The notes: generated by a model from the sequence alone, not told the origin. Positions 32,114 through 42,024 are shown, numbered from the stretch's first letter. The stretch: DNA of 64,000 nt from Pseudomonas sp. NFIX28 (GCF_900107395.1 NZ_FNPW01000001.1:190074-254073), one strand, 5' to 3'. Made by a program: numbers and translations.

Positions 32114-32212
32114 AGTCTGTCAATCAATGCCATTGGGCCTGATTTCAAAGAATTTCCAGTAAATGCTGGATCCAATTGCAGTGGTGAAGGGAGTCTTTAT
32201 TGATCATTGCTT

Positions 32213-32236
32213 GTGACCATTGACACAAATGGTCAC
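32213..32236. promoter_or_regulatory. TetR operator before the MFP-RND genes
   Basis: GTGACCATT-GACACA-AATGGTCAC, perfect 9-bp arms, 47 bases before the MFP start. Confidence 0.85.
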
Positions 32237-32283
32237 TGTGCTGAAAATGTGGCGCATGTCCTATTGTTCAAGTAAGGGAACTT

Positions 32284-33402
32284 ATGCGCCGGCCTCTACC
32301 TGTCGCTATTGCCGCTTGTGTGTTGCCTCTCGTCCTGACGGCGTGTGGCGACTCATCCGTCGTTGACGATCCACGCACGCATGCGCCTCTGGTGAGGTCA
32401 TCTGCGGTTCAGGGGGCGTCCGAGGTTTCACGTTCTTTCACTGGCGTAGTGGCTGCCCGGGTCCAGGGTGACTTGGGCTTTCGGGTCTCGGGCAAGGTGC
32501 TAGAGCGTTTGGTTGACACAGGCCAGGCCGTCAAGCGGGGTCAGCCGCTCATGCGCCTCGACCCCATCGACCTGGGTTTGCAGGCGCGAGCACAGCAGGA
32601 GTCGGTCATGGCCGCTCGGGCCCGAGCCAAGCAGACAGCCGATGACGAGGCTCGATATCGCGATCTGGTCGCCGCAGGGGCTATTTCCGCATCGGCGTAT
32701 GACCAGGTCAAAGCCGCGGCCGATACCGCAAAAGCTCAGCTCAGCGCTGCACAAGCGCAGGCTGACGTGGCTCGCAATGCTTCTGGTTATGCGGTGTTGT
32801 TTGCTGATTCCGACGGCGTTGTGGTGGAAACGCTCGCCGAGCCCGGGCAAGTCGTCAGCCCGGGGCAGCCCGTGGTTCGGCTGGCACGGGCCGGGCAGCG
32901 CGAAGCCATCGTGCACTTGCCCGAGACGCTGCGCCCGGCGGCAGGGTCCACTGCGCAGGCGACGCTTTATGGCAATACCGCTGGGGCTGTTACAGCGAAG
33001 CTGAGGCTGCTTTCCGACTCCGCCGACCGGATGACGCGCACCTTCGAAGCGCGGTATGTGCTTGAGGGCGCGCTGGCCAACGCGCCGTTAGGTTCGACGG
33101 TCACGCTGCGGATCGCCGAGGGCAGCGCACATGGACAGGTGTTGCAAGTGCCGATCGCTGCCGTTTATGACCCGGGCCAAGGCACTGGCGTGTGGGTCAT
33201 TGCTGGCAAACCGGCGAAGGTGACCTGGCGACCTGTCCGGGTTTTGGGCCTGAGCGACGAGGCAGCGCGAGTTGCAGGCGATCTCGAGGTCGGCGAGCAG
33301 GTTGTAGCCTTGGGCGCGCATCTACTGCGCGAAGGCGAGGAGGTGAGACTGGCTCAGCAGGGCGCGGTCAGTGACGTCGCAGTTGCCGGGAGCCATCCAT
33401 GA
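32284..33402 (+). CDS. RND efflux periplasmic adaptor (MFP) lipoprotein
   Basis: 372 residues. Signal with lipobox LTAC, then SFTGVVAARVQGDLGFRVSG near residue 55, the lipoyl half-motif of membrane fusion proteins. A coiled-coil hairpin follows (about residues 100-160), then the second lipoyl half with DSDGVVVETLAEPGQVVSPG. The adaptor links the inner-membrane pump and the outer-membrane duct. The stop overlaps the RND start (ATGA), so the two are co-translated. Confidence 0.95.
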   Translation: MRRPLPVAIAACVLPLVLTACGDSSVVDDPRTHAPLVRSSAVQGASEVSRSFTGVVAARVQGDLGFRVSGKVLERLVDTGQAVKRGQPLMRLDPIDLGLQARAQQESVMAARARAKQTADDEARYRDLVAAGAISASAYDQVKAAADTAKAQLSAAQAQADVARNASGYAVLFADSDGVVVETLAEPGQVVSPGQPVVRLARAGQREAIVHLPETLRPAAGSTAQATLYGNTAGAVTAKLRLLSDSADRMTRTFEARYVLEGALANAPLGSTVTLRIAEGSAHGQVLQVPIAAVYDPGQGTGVWVIAGKPAKVTWRPVRVLGLSDEAARVAGDLEVGEQVVALGAHLLREGEEVRLAQQGAVSDVAVAGSHP

Positions 33403-36400
33403 GCCAGGGGCGCTTCAATCTTTCGGCGATCGCCGTTCGCGAGCGCTCGATCACGGTGTTCCTGATCTTCCTGATCGGTGTTGCAGGGATCCTGTCGTTT
33501 TTCCAGCTGGGGCGTGCGGAAGACCCTCCGTTTACGGTCAAGCAACTGACAGTCATTACCGCGTGGCCGGGCGCTACGGCGCAGGAGATGCAGGACCAGG
33601 TAGCAGAGCCACTTGAAAAACGCCTGCAAGAACTGAAATGGTACGACCGCACGGAAACCTACACCCGTCCTGGTCTCGCCTTCACCATGGTGACACTGCT
33701 CGATCGCACACCGCCTTCCCAAGTGCAGGAGGAGTTCTATCAGGCGCGTAAGAAGCTCGACGACGAGTCCCGCAAACTCCCGGCGGGTGTGATTGGCCCG
33801 ATGGTCAACGACGAGTTTTCAGATGTGACATTCGCGCTTTTCGCCTTGAAAGCCAAAGGCGAGCCGCAGCGGCTGCTGGTGCGTGACGCGGAGTCTTTAC
33901 GCCAGCGCCTGTTGCATGTGCCGGGCGTGAAGAAGGTCAACATCATTGGGGAACAGGCCGAACGCATCTTTGTTTCCTTCTCCCATGATCGGTTGGCCAC
34001 GCTGGGCGTATCTCCCCAGGATATTTTTGCCGCGCTGAACGATCAGAACGTGCTTACGCCTGCCGGCTCGATTGAAACCAATGGGCCGCAGGTCTTCCTC
34101 CGTCTCGACGGCGCCTTCGATAAGGTGCAGAAGATTCGTGACACACCTCTTGCAGTTCAAAGTCGAACACTGAAGCTCTCGGACGTGGCGACGGTCGAGC
34201 GTGGTTATGAAGATCCGGCGACCTTCCTGGTGCGCAATAACGGTGAGGAGGCCTTGTTGCTCGGGGTGGTGATGCGTGAGGGCTGGAACGGTCTCGACCT
34301 GGGCAAGGCATTGGACGCGGAGACGACCAGGATCAATCAAGGTATGCCGCTGGGCATGACGCTCACCAAGGTTACCGATCAGTCGGTGAATATCAGTTCG
34401 GCCGTCGACGAGTTCATGGTCAAGTTCTTCGTCGCCCTGCTGGTGGTGATGCTGGTGTGCTTTCTCAGCATGGGCTGGCATGTAGGTATTGTGGTGGCGG
34501 CGGCTGTGCCGCTGACGCTGGCCGTGGTGTTTGTGGTGATGGCGGCCACGGGCAAGAACTTTGACCGTATTACCCTCGGGTCGCTGATTCTGGCGCTCGG
34601 CCTGCTGGTGGACGACGCCATCATCGCCATCGAGATGATGGTGGTGAAAATGGAGGAGGGCTACGACCGTATCAAAGCCTGCGCGTATGCCTGGAGTCAT
34701 ACGGCCGCGCCGATGCTTTCCGGCACGCTTGTGACCGCTATCGGCTTTCTGCCCAACGGCTTCGCACAATCGACAGCCGGCGAGTACACCAGCAACATGT
34801 TCTGGATCGTGGGCGTTGCCCTGATTGCCTCATGGGTGGTTGCGGTGGCCTTTACCCCCTATCTGGGCGTGAAGATGTTGCCGAAGATCAAGAAGATCGA
34901 AGGTGGTCACGCGGCCATTTACAACACTCCCAACTACAACCGCTTCCGCCAGGTTTTGACGCGCGTCATCGCCCACAAATGGCTGGTGGCCGGTACTGTG
35001 ATCGCTGCGTTTGTCCTGGCGATTCTCGGCATGAGCCTGGTCAAGAAGCAGTTTTTCCCCACCTCGGACCGTCCTGAAGTGCTGGTCGAAGTGCAAATGC
35101 CCTATGGAACCTCCATCGAGCAGACCAGCAGCACCACCGCCAAGATCGAGGCCTGGCTGCAAAAGCAGGATGAAGCAAAAATCGTCACGGCCTATATCGG
35201 ACAGGGAGCGCCGCGCTTCTACCTGGCGATGGCACCGGAACTCCCTGACCCATCCTTCGCGAAGGTTGTGGTGTTGACCGAGAGTGAGGAGGCACGCGAG
35301 GCCCTCAAGTTCCGTATTCGTGAAGCAGTTGCTCAAGGGCTTGCCCCGCAAGCGCGTGTCAGGGTTACGCAGTTGGTGTTTGGCCCGTATTCACCTTTTC
35401 CTGTTGCCTATCGGGTGATGGGGCCTGACCCATCAAAATTGCGCGAGATCGCCGGCCAGGTACAGGAAGTGATGCAGGCGAGCCCGATGATGAGAACCGT
35501 CAACACTGACTGGGGCCCGTTAACGCCGACGCTGCATTTCACCCTCGATCAGGACCGCCTGCAGGCGGTGGGGCTGACGTCCAGTGCTGTCGCGCAGCAG
35601 CTGCAGTTCCTGCTCACGGGGGTGCCGATCACGGCAGTTCGTGAAGACATTCGCTCGGTGCAGGTGCTCGGGCGTGCTGCGGGTGATATCCGGCTCGACC
35701 CTGCGAAAATACAAGGCCTTACGCTCGTTGGCACCGCGGGCCAGCGGGTGCCGCTGTCCCAGGTAGGGGAAGTGGACGTGCGCATGGAAGATCCGATCCT
35801 TCGGCGTCGTGACCGCACGCCGACCATTACCGTACGCGGCGACATTGCCGAAGGCTTGCAGCCACCGGACGTCTCTAACGTGATCATGAAGGAGCTGCAG
35901 CCGGTCATCGACACGTTGCCCGATGGGTATCGTATCGAGCAGTCGGGGGCTATTGAGGAGTCGGGCAAGGCCGGCCAGGCGATATTGCCGCTGCTCCCGA
36001 TCATGATTGCCATCACGCTGCTGATCATCATCCTGCAGGTACGTTCGGTCTCGGCGATGATCATGGTGTTTCTCACCTCGCCACTAGGGTTAATAGGGGT
36101 GGTGCCGACGCTGCTTATCTTCCAGCAGCCGTTTGGTATCAATGCCTTGGTCGGTCTAATCGCCCTGTCGGGCATTCTGATGCGTAATACGCTGATTCTG
36201 ATCGGGCAAATCCGCCACAACGCTCAAGAAGGATTGGACCCGTTCCAGGCAGTGATCGAAGCGACAGTACAACGTGCTCGCCCGGTACTGTTGACCGCAT
36301 TGGCGGCCATCCTGGCGTTCGTTCCCCTGACACACTCCGTCTTCTGGGGAACCCTGGCTTACACGCTGATCGGAGGTACGTTCGTCGGAACCATCGTGAC

Positions 36401-36488
36401 GCTGGTGTTCCTGCCGGCGATGTACTCCATCTGGTTCAAGATCGGTCATGTCAGCCAGAGGCAAGCTGAAACAGCCGAACTGATGTAA
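33399..36488 (+). CDS. RND-family efflux transporter, inner-membrane pump
   Basis: 1029 residues, the normal length for a HAE-type RND pump. It has 12 predicted membrane segments in two halves and two large periplasmic loops. Segment four carries LGLLVDDAIIAIEMM, with the two Asp used for proton relay. The N-terminus (NLSAIAVRERSITVFLIFLI) and overall pattern recall TriC-like pumps. Driven by the proton gradient, it would expel a hydrophobic or toxic compound through the adaptor and duct encoded beside it. Substrate not predictable. Confidence 0.96.
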   Translation: MSQGRFNLSAIAVRERSITVFLIFLIGVAGILSFFQLGRAEDPPFTVKQLTVITAWPGATAQEMQDQVAEPLEKRLQELKWYDRTETYTRPGLAFTMVTLLDRTPPSQVQEEFYQARKKLDDESRKLPAGVIGPMVNDEFSDVTFALFALKAKGEPQRLLVRDAESLRQRLLHVPGVKKVNIIGEQAERIFVSFSHDRLATLGVSPQDIFAALNDQNVLTPAGSIETNGPQVFLRLDGAFDKVQKIRDTPLAVQSRTLKLSDVATVERGYEDPATFLVRNNGEEALLLGVVMREGWNGLDLGKALDAETTRINQGMPLGMTLTKVTDQSVNISSAVDEFMVKFFVALLVVMLVCFLSMGWHVGIVVAAAVPLTLAVVFVVMAATGKNFDRITLGSLILALGLLVDDAIIAIEMMVVKMEEGYDRIKACAYAWSHTAAPMLSGTLVTAIGFLPNGFAQSTAGEYTSNMFWIVGVALIASWVVAVAFTPYLGVKMLPKIKKIEGGHAAIYNTPNYNRFRQVLTRVIAHKWLVAGTVIAAFVLAILGMSLVKKQFFPTSDRPEVLVEVQMPYGTSIEQTSSTTAKIEAWLQKQDEAKIVTAYIGQGAPRFYLAMAPELPDPSFAKVVVLTESEEAREALKFRIREAVAQGLAPQARVRVTQLVFGPYSPFPVAYRVMGPDPSKLREIAGQVQEVMQASPMMRTVNTDWGPLTPTLHFTLDQDRLQAVGLTSSAVAQQLQFLLTGVPITAVREDIRSVQVLGRAAGDIRLDPAKIQGLTLVGTAGQRVPLSQVGEVDVRMEDPILRRRDRTPTITVRGDIAEGLQPPDVSNVIMKELQPVIDTLPDGYRIEQSGAIEESGKAGQAILPLLPIMIAITLLIIILQVRSVSAMIMVFLTSPLGLIGVVPTLLIFQQPFGINALVGLIALSGILMRNTLILIGQIRHNAQEGLDPFQAVIEATVQRARPVLLTALAAILAFVPLTHSVFWGTLAYTLIGGTFVGTIVTLVFLPAMYSIWFKIGHVSQRQAETAELM

Positions 36489-36697
36489 GCAATCAAGGGT
36501 TACTTGCAGCCATTGCGTTTCAGCGAGATCTGCTCGTTCACTTGGGAATCTACCTTTGGTGCTGGAGCTGTGTGCGCAATGGTTGCATCGGAGGGCGTGA
36601 CAGCGGTGTTGCGTCAGGGCGATGCCATTCGTCGTGCTCAACGAACCCCCTGAAGCGTGGTGGTCTCTACCGAACACCTCCCTCAGGAGAACTGATC

Positions 36698-36910
36698 ATG
36701 TACGACGATGCGAAGGTACGTGCGTTTTCAGACTGGCATGAGCTGTTGGTGCGTTCAGAAGAACGAATGGACGCGCAGGAGCAATACAACGAATTGATTC
36801 GGCTTGCCGTGTACTTTCGAAAAGAAGGAATTATTGATCTGCAAGAGCGCCAGGCGTTGATAGCGGTGGCCACGGTGGCTTATGCGCGTGCGGTAGCAAC
36901 CGAACCTTAG
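36698..36910 (+). CDS. Small acidic protein, paralogue of 27433-27651
   Basis: 70 residues, CAGGAG before the ATG. Shares MYDDAKV.AFS..HELL, MDAQEQYNEL and GIIDLQERQALIAVATVAYARAV with the 27433 gene, and the upstream CTCTACCGAACAC. Like that gene it stands close to an orphan adhesin on the opposite strand, which suggests a duplicated segment. Function unknown. Confidence 0.72.
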   Translation: MYDDAKVRAFSDWHELLVRSEERMDAQEQYNELIRLAVYFRKEGIIDLQERQALIAVATVAYARAVATEP

Positions 36911-37135
36911 CGTGCTGCTTTGTGGCGGACCTTCGGCATTTGCGCGGCGATGAAGAGTTCTGCCCTGGTGGCGCGCTAAGACCATGGACAAATACGTCAA
37001 CCAGCCTTTACCAGGAAGGCGCAGTCACGCTGCGCGGCCAAGACATTGAGGCGTTTGGAGCCGGGCGTGCAGGCCTCGGTTAACGTTGCGAACGAACTAT
37101 CGGAGGGCTGTAGTACCCAAACGTTTCTGGGGTCG

Positions 37136-38113
37136 TTACAGGTAACTCATGATGAACGTTACTGAAGTATTGGCGGTGCCGGCTTCCAGTTGGCCGCCGG
37201 CCAGGCGGTAGTAAGCAGCGGACAGCGGTATGTTGAAGTCTGTATCGGTGGTGTTGAACCCGTTGAAGGTGTAGATGGTGTCCAGTGCGATAGATTGCCC
37301 CGCCTCATTCATGAGTTTCAGGCCGATGCCTTTGGCCGTCGAGCTGGAGTCCAGCGCCACGATCCCTTTCTGCTGGTCTATGACCTGGGTGTTGGCTTTG
37401 ATTGAGTAGTTGACCTTCTTGATGCCGCTTTGGCATTCCTTGAGAGCAATGTTGAACTTTATGGTTCGAGGCGTATCTCCGACCCTGTCGAACTCAAACA
37501 GCTCGTAGTCGTCGCCCATCTGAACCGCAACTGCAGGCGTCTGGCAAGAAGCGGCGTTTAAAGTGATGGGTTTGGCAAGAGATACTTTTACGAGCTCAAG
37601 GCCGCCCCATTTAACACTGCCTAGTAGTCCGGCGGGTACTAGCTGTTGAGTTTGTATCTCTGAAGATTTATAGATGCGAATTCGGTATTTGATGGGTAAG
37701 GTGAAGCGCTCGTGCTGTGGGACGCTACTTGGGCGTTTTTCAGTAAATTCTGCACCATTAGATTGGTGACGAAAGAGATTGAATGACAGCCCGGTTTTTC
37801 CCAGGACGAAGCTATAATCCGTTGGTCCCCAGCTAACTAGATTGCTGTTGATGTAGAATCCTTTCATTTCAGATGATGTACAGGTAAGTATGGCCTCAGG
37901 TACATTGACCGTCTCGTCGTAGATGGTCGTGCCGATAGGTGCGTTGGCTGCAATTGATAGAGCCTCTTCGGACATGCTCACTCCAAAGCTTGCTGTTTGA
38001 TTCGGTCGGTTGACAGTGCAGGCAGCAGTCGCGAGTGCGCTTTGTAGGCAACAAATAATGAATAATAGGGAGGGGTGAGTTTTAGTGATTTTTTCTGTGC
38101 AAAACTTGAACAT
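37136..38113 (-). CDS. Orphan two-domain fimbrial adhesin (paralogue 2)
   Basis: 325 residues. Signal peptide ending ATAA, N-terminal domain of about 170 residues, then the pilin domain: ASCQTPAVAVQMGDDYELFEF, FNIALKECQSGIKKV, STAKGIGLKL and the end NTSVTFIMSYL. The same plan as the other four adhesins but clearly diverged in both halves. Lies alone, with its own upstream region, before the tandem cluster. Surface adhesion would need a chaperone and usher supplied from elsewhere. Confidence 0.83.
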   Translation of the reverse strand: MFKFCTEKITKTHPSLLFIICCLQSALATAACTVNRPNQTASFGVSMSEEALSIAANAPIGTTIYDETVNVPEAILTCTSSEMKGFYINSNLVSWGPTDYSFVLGKTGLSFNLFRHQSNGAEFTEKRPSSVPQHERFTLPIKYRIRIYKSSEIQTQQLVPAGLLGSVKWGGLELVKVSLAKPITLNAASCQTPAVAVQMGDDYELFEFDRVGDTPRTIKFNIALKECQSGIKKVNYSIKANTQVIDQQKGIVALDSSSTAKGIGLKLMNEAGQSIALDTIYTFNGFNTTDTDFNIPLSAAYYRLAGGQLEAGTANTSVTFIMSYL

Positions 38114-38364
38114 GATGAACTTTACGCGGCTAATTGGCGAAAAAGTATTTTACGATTACATGGGGTTAGAGGGCATAAGGCAATCCTGAAAATGCTTGAC
38201 GTGATCTCGGTTTTTGTCATGCAGGGACGTCGCCTAAGCCATGAGTCATTGCTCAGATATTTAGGTTTAATTTCAGCTTTGGGCGACTTTTATTGAAGGA
38301 CACCTTGGCGAAAGCTGATTCCAGCCGCCGGGTTGCTACCTGGATAGAGGGAGTGGCTCTGGCT

Positions 38365-39318
38365 TCACATATAGCTCATCACAAACAACACTTCGGCATT
38401 GGCCGTTCCTGCCTTCATGCCTGTGTCATGCGCGCCGTACTTTCCGGTGGGAACCGTGCGGATAAAGCGTGCAGCCAGCGGGATACTGAAATTTCCACCC
38501 GTGGTGGAGTAGTCGTTGAATATATGAACCTGGTTTAACGCTAGCGGTTGTTGTTGGTCGTCAAGTATTTGCAGGGCAATACCTCTTGCTTCGGATGAGT
38601 TTTTATTAAGCTCGACAGTGCCCGTGGCTGCATTCGATACAGGGCTGGTTGGGCTGGGTATCAGTTGATAGGTTACTTTCTTGATTCCAGCTGGGCAGTT
38701 GTTGAGTTTGATGTCGAAGCGGGTAGCAGGTGAATAGGAGCCGTTTTCCTCGAAGATGCCCAAGTCATGTTCACCCATGTGGACCTTGATGTCTGGCGTT
38801 TCGCAGGACCAGGTGACGACCTTTGGAGCACTGGTTACATATATGCTTAGAGGGCTTATTCTACCTGCAGTAAAAAATGCATATCTGCCTGTCGGGACTT
38901 CTGCGTTGCTGCTGATATTCCCTGTTTTTATCAGATGGAATGTTATCTCGCCGTCATAACTATAGTAGCCGCCTCGCCCTATGGCGCCATACCCAGGTAG
39001 AGGTTTGTTGTTATAGATTATTTGCCAGGAAAGGCCGGTATTTCTTATGGGGAATGTAGTTGCGCCAGGTTTGGTTTCACCAACATGATTTTCTATGCCA
39101 TATTTATGATTGGCGACGCAGTTGTAATAAAAGTAAACAAGTGGGACAGTTGTTTCGAGTAAAACTGTGCCGTTCGCAACGTCTCGAGGAAAAGATATGA
39201 TATCTTGCAAGGCTATGTTTAGACGCGGCATTGAGCCGTAGCTACTGCAGTCGTTGGCTGCCGCGTTAAGAACAGTCCCAAGTAAAATAATAAGCAGTGC
39301 GGCCCGTTGTGTTTTCAT
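38365..39318 (-). CDS. Orphan two-domain fimbrial adhesin (paralogue 3, tandem unit 1)
   Basis: 317 residues. Signal peptide (ALLIILLGTVLNAAA), N-terminal domain with SFPRDVANGTVLLETTVPLV, then a pilin domain nearly the same as in paralogues 4 and 5, beginning SCETPDIKVHMGEHDLGIF and ending NAEVLFVMSYM. The N-terminal domain differs clearly from those two over residues 20-165. The upstream region is a copy of the one before paralogue 4. AAAGG lies 12 bases before the ATG, a weak site. Confidence 0.85.
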   Translation of the reverse strand: MKTQRAALLIILLGTVLNAAANDCSSYGSMPRLNIALQDIISFPRDVANGTVLLETTVPLVYFYYNCVANHKYGIENHVGETKPGATTFPIRNTGLSWQIIYNNKPLPGYGAIGRGGYYSYDGEITFHLIKTGNISSNAEVPTGRYAFFTAGRISPLSIYVTSAPKVVTWSCETPDIKVHMGEHDLGIFEENGSYSPATRFDIKLNNCPAGIKKVTYQLIPSPTSPVSNAATGTVELNKNSSEARGIALQILDDQQQPLALNQVHIFNDYSTTGGNFSIPLAARFIRTVPTGKYGAHDTGMKAGTANAEVLFVMSYM

Positions 39319-39710
39319 TGTTAAGGCTGCCTTTCAAGGCGGAGTTATTTATGAGTGGCATGAGTTTTTGAATGATACTTGCTGCGAGCCTGGCTGCTCG
39401 GCTAGTAGTGGCATCTGCCTCAATGCGTTGAGTTTATTATATGTGTAGGGCTCGACTGCCATTAAGTTGGAGGTTGAAATTATGTAAACGGAGTATTTTA
39501 CGATTGCGCGGCGGTGAGAAAACATAAGGTAATCCTGAAAGTGCTTGATGTGATCTCGATTTTTGTCATGCAGGGACGTCGCCTGAGCCATGAGTCATTG
39601 CTGAGGCGTTCAGGTTCAATCTCAGCTTTAGGCGACTTTTATTGACGGAAACCTTGGCGAAAGCTGATTCAAGCCGCCGTATTGCTGCCTGGGTAGAGGG
39701 GGGGCTGGCT

Positions 39711-40670
39711 TCACATATAGCTCATCACAAACAACACTTCGGCATTGGCCGTTCCTGCCTTCATGCCTGTGTCATGCGCGCCGTACTTTCCAGTGGGAAC
39801 CGTGCGGATAAAGCGTGCAGCCAATGGGATACTGAAATTTCCACCTGTGGCGGAGTACTCGTTGAATGTGTAGGCCTGGTTTAGCGCTAGCGGTTGTTGT
39901 TGGTCGTCAAGTATTTGCAGGGCAATACCTCTTGCCTCGGATGAGTTCTTATTAAGCTCGACAGTGCCTGTGGCTGCATTCGATACAGGGCTGGTTGGGC
40001 TGGGTACCAATTGATAGGCCACTTTCTTAACGCCAACTGGGCAGTTGTTGAGTTTGATGTCGAAGCGGGTAGCAGGTGAATAGGCACCGTTTTCCGCGAA
40101 GATGCCCAAATCATGTTCGCCCATATGGACTTTGATATCTGGTGTTTCGCAGGACCAGGTGATGACCTTTGGAGCAGTGGTTACATATATGAACAGAGGG
40201 TGAGTTCTTTCTACCACAAAGGACCCAAATAGGCCGGTCGGGACTTCTGCGTTAGCGCTGATATTTCCTGTTTTTATCAGGCGAAATGTTGGGGCCTCAT
40301 TGAAAATGTAGGTGTTGCGCCCTTTTGTACCACCATACCCCGGCAGGGGGTTGTTCCTATCGATTATCTGCCAGGAAAGGCCGGTGTTTTTTATGGGAAA
40401 TGTAGTTGCGCCGGATGTGGTCCCGCCAACTTCGTTTTGTATGCCATATTTATGATTGTCGAAGCATGATATTGAGAAGGCTCCAGTGAGTGTGCCTACC
40501 TTCTCGAGCAGAACTGTGCCGTTCGCAACGTCTCGAGGGAAGTTAATAGAGTCTTGCAAGTCTATATTTAGGCGGGTTGCTGTGTTGTAGTAAGGGCAAA
40601 TATTGGACGCCGCCGCGTTAAGGGCTGACCCAAGTAAAATAATAAGCAGTGCGGTCTGTGGTGCTTTCAT
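39711..40670 (-). CDS. Orphan two-domain fimbrial adhesin (paralogue 4, tandem unit 2)
   Basis: 319 residues. Signal peptide, N-terminal domain with CPYYNTATRLNIDLQDSINF, then the shared pilin domain. From SCETPDIKVHM to the end the only difference I see from paralogue 5 is Ala in place of Glu in GIFAENGAYS. The N-terminal domains differ at scattered positions, most around residues 22-36, 60-72 and 145-155. This fits a receptor-binding part that varies on a constant pilin part. Confidence 0.85.
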   Translation of the reverse strand: MKAPQTALLIILLGSALNAAASNICPYYNTATRLNIDLQDSINFPRDVANGTVLLEKVGTLTGAFSISCFDNHKYGIQNEVGGTTSGATTFPIKNTGLSWQIIDRNNPLPGYGGTKGRNTYIFNEAPTFRLIKTGNISANAEVPTGLFGSFVVERTHPLFIYVTTAPKVITWSCETPDIKVHMGEHDLGIFAENGAYSPATRFDIKLNNCPVGVKKVAYQLVPSPTSPVSNAATGTVELNKNSSEARGIALQILDDQQQPLALNQAYTFNEYSATGGNFSIPLAARFIRTVPTGKYGAHDTGMKAGTANAEVLFVMSYM

Positions 40671-41064
40671 TGTGAAGGCTGCCTTTCAAGGCGGAGTTAT
40701 TTATGAGTGGCATGAGTTTTTGAATGATACTTGCTACGAACCTGGCTAGCTCGGCTAGTAGTGGTATCTGCCTCAATGCGTTGAGTTTATTATATGTGTA
40801 GGGCTCGACTGCCATTAAGTTGGAGGTTGAAATTATGTAAACGGAGTATTTTACGATTGCGCGGGGGTGAGAAAACATAAGGTAATCCTGAAAGTGCTTG
40901 ATGTGATCTCGATTTTTGTCATGCAGGGACGTCGCCTGAGCCATGAGTCATTGCTGAGGCGTTCAGGTTCAATCTCAGCTTTAGGCGACTTTTATTGACG
41001 GAAACCTTGGCGAAAGCTGATTCAAGCCGCCGTATTGCTGCCTGGGTAGAGGGGGGGTCTGGCT

Positions 41065-42024
41065 TCACATATAGCTCATTACAAACAACACTTCGGCATT
41101 GGCCGTTCCTGCCTTCATGCCTGTGTCATGCGCGCCATACTTTCCGGTGGGAACCGTGCGGATAAAGCGTGCAGCCAATGGGATACTGAAATTTCCACCG
41201 GTGGCGGAGTACTCGTTGAATGTGTAGGCCTGGTTTAGCGCTAGCGGTTGTTGTTGGTCATCAAGTATTTGCAGGGCAATACCTCTTGCCTCGGATGAGT
41301 TCTTATTAAGCTCGACAGTGCCCGTGGCTGCATTCGATACAGGGCTGGTTGGGCTGGGTACCAATTGATAGGCTACTTTCTTAACGCCAACTGGGCAGTT
41401 GTTGAGCTTGATGTCGAAGCGGGTAGCAGGTGAATAGGCGCCGTTTTCCTCGAAGATGCCCAAGTCATGTTCGCCCATATGGACTTTGATATCTGGTGTT
41501 TCGCAGGACCAGGTGACCACCTTTGGAGCGGTGGTTACATATATGGACAGAGGTTGAACTCCATCTACCACAAAGCCCCCAAACACGCCGGTCGGGATTT
41601 CTGCGTTAGCGCTGATATTGCCTGTTTTTATCAGGCGAAATGTTGGGGGTTCATTGAAAATGTAGGTGTTGCGCCCTTTTGTACCACCATGTCCCGGCAG
41701 GGGGGTGTTATTACTGATTATTTGCCAGGAAAGGCCGGTGTTTTTTATGGGGAATGTAGTTGCACCGGATGTGGTCCCGCCAACTTGGTTTTGTATGCCA
41801 TATTTATGATTGCCGTTGCATGTTATTGAGAGGGTTCTACTGAGTGTGCCTACCTTCTCGAGCAGAACTGTGCCGTTCGCAACGTCTCGAGGGAAGTTAA
41901 TAGAGTCTTGCAAGACTAAATTTAGTCTGCCTGCTTCGTTAAAGTAAGGGCAAGTATCGGACGCCGCCGCGTTAAGGGTTGTCCCAAGTAAAATAATAAG
42001 CAGTGCGGTCTGTGGTGCTTTCAT
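41065..42024 (-). CDS. Orphan two-domain fimbrial adhesin (paralogue 5, tandem unit 3)
   Basis: 319 residues. Signal peptide, N-terminal domain with CPYFNEAGRLNLVLQDSINF, pilin domain ending NAEVLFVMSYM. It is the first unit in the direction of transcription and has a different upstream region from units 1 and 2, so its promoter may be the original one. No chaperone, usher or major pilin gene is found on either side. Confidence 0.85.
   Translation of the reverse strand: MKAPQTALLIILLGTTLNAAASDTCPYFNEAGRLNLVLQDSINFPRDVANGTVLLEKVGTLSRTLSITCNGNHKYGIQNQVGGTTSGATTFPIKNTGLSWQIISNNTPLPGHGGTKGRNTYIFNEPPTFRLIKTGNISANAEIPTGVFGGFVVDGVQPLSIYVTTAPKVVTWSCETPDIKVHMGEHDLGIFEENGAYSPATRFDIKLNNCPVGVKKVAYQLVPSPTSPVSNAATGTVELNKNSSEARGIALQILDDQQQPLALNQAYTFNEYSATGGNFSIPLAARFIRTVPTGKYGAHDTGMKAGTANAEVLFVMSYM

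Larger units (their letters stand above)
38365..42024 (-). repeat. Tandem array of three adhesin units of about 1.35 kb
   Basis: Gene ends at 38365, 39711 and 41065 are spaced 1346 and 1354 bp apart. The intergenic parts 39319-39710 and 40671-41064 are nearly identical, and much of 38114-38364 matches their distal part. The 3' halves of the genes are close to identical; the 5' halves vary. This is a segmental tandem duplication. Confidence 0.92.

Noticed and set aside
39349..39591. An 80-codon minus-strand frame upstream of two of the adhesin genes, alike in both copies
   Set aside because: Similarity follows from the duplication; the two versions diverge by a shift at the end and no ribosome site is seen.
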